DNA from: Cyanobacteria bacterium UBA11372 | Lineage (GTDB): Bacteria; Cyanobacteriota; Cyanobacteriia; Cyanobacteriales; Aerosakkonemataceae | Reading direction: 5' to 3' | Assembly (NCBI GenBank): GCA_003486675.1 | Contig: DNGG01000465.1 | Span: 1 to 5,835, forward strand | Length of the DNA: 5,835 nucleotides | In this document: positions 4,480-5,835 of the stretch, in pieces | Layout of the letters: every line of letters begins with the position of its first letter | Numbering within the stretch: the stretch's first letter is position 1 | The notes under the pieces: generated by a model | Told to the model about the DNA's origin: nothing | What the model saw: the letters and a program-made list of their open reading frames with translations, nothing else | The model's database searches: none | Made by a program: the position numbers and the translations under genes

Positions 4480-5835
4480 ATTTTCATCTGGTTTTGGCCT
4501 TCTATCTTTGGGCATGTCGATGAATACGCGATCGCCTGGATTCACTCCCTGTAAAATCTGGGTTTGATCGCCAATTGTTGGTCCAATGGTTACCGGACGA
4601 AATTCGGGTTTGTTATCCTTGCCCGGTACCATCACGCCTTGCTTGCCTCTTTGAGTCACAATTGATACCGTAGGCACGACGAGGGCATTGGGTAATTCTT
4701 GCCCCAAGAACGTTAAATCGATATTCATTCCCGATCTGAGCGCTTCTTGTCCAGTATCAATTGATGCTCGTACTTGGAAAGCAGTGACATTTTGCTCGAG
4801 TACTGCTTCGGGGGCAATTAAGCGGACGCTACCTTTAAAGGTTTGGTCGGGATAGGCATCGGCGATAATTTCAACTGGTTGGTTGAGTTTAATTTGTCCG
4901 ATATTGATTTCTGGCACTCTGGCGAGGACTTCTAAACCTCTAGCGATCGCCACAATAGAAGTAGAAGTTGCAGAAGCGGAACTCGAACCTGAAGTAGTCG
5001 GTGTTACAAAAGCACCGACGTTGGCGTATTTCTGCGTCACGGTGCCAGCGAAAGGTGCGCGGATAATTGTATCTTCAATTTGCACTTGAATTGCTTGCAA
5101 GCGTCCCCGCGCTTCTGCTACCGTTGCTTCGGCTTGGGCAATATCTTCTCTGCGGCTACCGTTTTGCAGCTGATCTAATGCTTGCTGCGCTTCTTTTACC
5201 GCCGCTTGTCGCTGGGCAATTATTTCTTTTCGAGTGCCAGCCAGCAATAAATCTACAGCTTGCTGTGCTTCTCTTACGGCTGCTTCTCGTTGGGCAATTT
5301 CCTCGCGTCTTGTGCCGGAAAGCAACAAATTTACAGCTTGTTGCGCTTCTCTTACCGCTGCTTCCCGTTGAGCAATTTCCTCGCGTCTGGTGCCGGAAAG
5401 CAACAAATTTACAGCTTGCTGCGCTTCTCTTACCGCTGCTTCCCGGCGGGCAATTTCCTCGCGTCTGGTGCCGGAAAGCACCAAATTTAAAGCTTGCTGC
5501 GCTTCTCTTACGGCTGCTTCGCGTTGGGCAATTTCCCCTGGCGAGGTGCCATTCTGGACTTGTGCCAGACGGCGATTGGCTTCTTCCAAATTAGCTTGTG
5601 CGGTGCGGTATTCTGAGATTATCTCTTGCAAGCGATCGCGCGAAATCGCTCCTTGCTCTGCCAAAGACTGATTCGCTCTCAAACGCTCGCTGGCTAAGTC
5701 TACTCGTGCTTGGGCTGCTTGGATTTGAGATCGAGCTTGGGCAATTTGTTCGGGATTAGCTGTTCTCGCCGCCGTTAACTGGGCTTCGGCTTGGGCTAGA
5801 CGCGCTCTAGCTTGGGCTATTTCTTCTGGACGACT
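4474..5835 (-). CDS. MacA/HlyD-family periplasmic adaptor (membrane fusion protein), N-terminus missing
   Basis: The reading frame is open to the window edge, so the true start, with its signal or anchor, lies outside. 453 residues are visible, numbered here from the edge. The protein should bridge the MacB-type permease to a TolC-like outer-membrane channel. Residues 1-250 are almost all coiled-coil helix, with the hairpin tip around L-A-E-Q-G-A-I-S (58-65). This resembles the RxxxLxxxxxxS TolC-contact motif, but the arginine is one position early. Residues 95-250 are six 26-residue repeats, detailed separately. The returning lipoyl half (TIIRAPFAGTV, 256-266) contains a Ser/Thr-rich loop at about 277-293. 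A beta-barrel (about 302-375) and a membrane-proximal domain (ALVVP to GDRVFI) follow. The stop codon lies in the heptad repeat array, so the last two residues (NS) come from or border the repeat. It leads the visible exporter operon. Confidence 0.9.
   Translation of the reverse strand, partial: SRPEEIAQARARLAQAEAQLTAARTANPEQIAQARSQIQAAQARVDLASERLRANQSLAEQGAISRDRLQEIISEYRTAQANLEEANRRLAQVQNGTSPGEIAQREAAVREAQQALNLVLSGTRREEIARREAAVREAQQAVNLLLSGTRREEIAQREAAVREAQQAVNLLLSGTRREEIAQREAAVREAQQAVDLLLAGTRKEIIAQRQAAVKEAQQALDQLQNGSRREDIAQAEATVAEARGRLQAIQVQIEDTIIRAPFAGTVTQKYANVGAFVTPTTSGSSSASATSTSIVAIARGLEVLARVPEINIGQIKLNQPVEIIADAYPDQTFKGSVRLIAPEAVLEQNVTAFQVRASIDTGQEALRSGMNIDLTFLGQELPNALVVPTVSIVTQRGKQGVMVPGKDNKPEFRPVTIGPTIGDQTQILQGVNPGDRVFIDMPKDRRPKPDENS
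5086..5553 (-). repeat. Six tandem 78-bp (26-residue) coding repeats in the adaptor coiled coil
   Basis: Six consecutive 26-residue units are encoded at 5553-5476, 5475-5398, 5397-5320, 5319-5242, 5241-5164 and 5163-5086. The consensus begins SGTRREEIAQREAAVREAQQ and ends with a leucine-rich AVNLLL-like segment. Units two and three differ at only 4 of 78 bases and units three and four at about 9, pointing to recent duplication. Units five and six are more diverged. Two weaker copies of the PEEIAQA-type motif, about 25 residues apart, occur before the hairpin tip (residues 2-8 and 27-33). Copy number may vary between strains and would change the length of the adaptor's helical hairpin. Confidence 0.9.

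Larger units (their letters stand above)
1246..5639. repeat. Eight dispersed HIP1 octamers (GCGATCGC)
   Basis: Perfect copies lie at 1246-1253, 2577-2584, 2672-2679, 3507-3514, 4098-4105, 4528-4535, 4943-4950 and 5632-5639. HIP1 is the highly over-represented palindrome of many cyanobacterial genomes. One copy per roughly 730 bp is far above chance for an 8-mer. All copies are in coding sequence: one in the racemase gene, two in the ATPase gene, two in the permease gene, three in the adaptor gene and none in the helical-protein gene. Confidence 0.9.

Noticed and set aside
5067..5594. Long plus-strand open frame (175 codons) with leucine-rich repeats
   Set aside because: It is the antisense shadow of the 78-bp coding repeats in the adaptor gene. 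The repeats carry the open frame along. The adaptor frame has clear family motifs and the opposite frame has none.

Overview
The window looks like chromosomal DNA from a cyanobacterium, probably a filamentous, Nostocales-type one. The main evidence is eight perfect copies of the HIP1 octamer GCGATCGC, all inside genes. Supporting evidence is the presence of tandem heptanucleotide repeats in gene gaps, a habit well known in heterocyst-forming cyanobacteria. All five supported protein genes are on the minus strand, so transcription runs from high to low coordinates.

Right half (5835 down to 2333): a three-gene exporter of the MacAB type. In transcription order these are a periplasmic adaptor (HlyD/MacA family, N-terminus cut off by the window edge), a MacB-type FtsX-like permease and a separate MacB/LolD-type ATPase. 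ATPase and permease are separate proteins here, whereas E. coli MacB is one fused chain. The gene order adaptor-permease-ATPase matches cyanobacterial devBCA, but the permease is of the MacB kind. The adaptor carries a tandem array of 26-residue (78-bp) helical repeats, some about 95% identical at DNA level. Both gaps in this operon are filled with 7-bp-based tandem repeats from two unrelated families. The adaptor-permease gap consists of ten direct heptads and five inverted heptads that could fold into a long hairpin touching the permease start codon and the adaptor stop codon.

Left half (2178 down to 381): a two-gene unit with its own good sigma-70-type promoter. The first gene encodes an all-helical protein that resembles heme-oxygenase-like diiron enzymes (CADD/TenA/HDO type), a tentative call. 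The second encodes an Asp/Glu-racemase-superfamily enzyme with both catalytic cysteines and an unusual N-terminal extension of about 70 residues. The two genes overlap by 32 bp, with the second ribosome-binding site inside the first gene, so they are probably translationally coupled and work together.

Positions 1-380 hold no gene that I can support. They contain several hairpin-forming sequences downstream of the racemase gene that may end its transcript.

The least explained part is the helical-protein plus racemase pair, a possible small amino-acid-modifying pathway next to an exporter. The most striking sequence structure is in the heptad repeats and the 78-bp coding repeat. A functional link between pair and exporter is only inferred from proximity.
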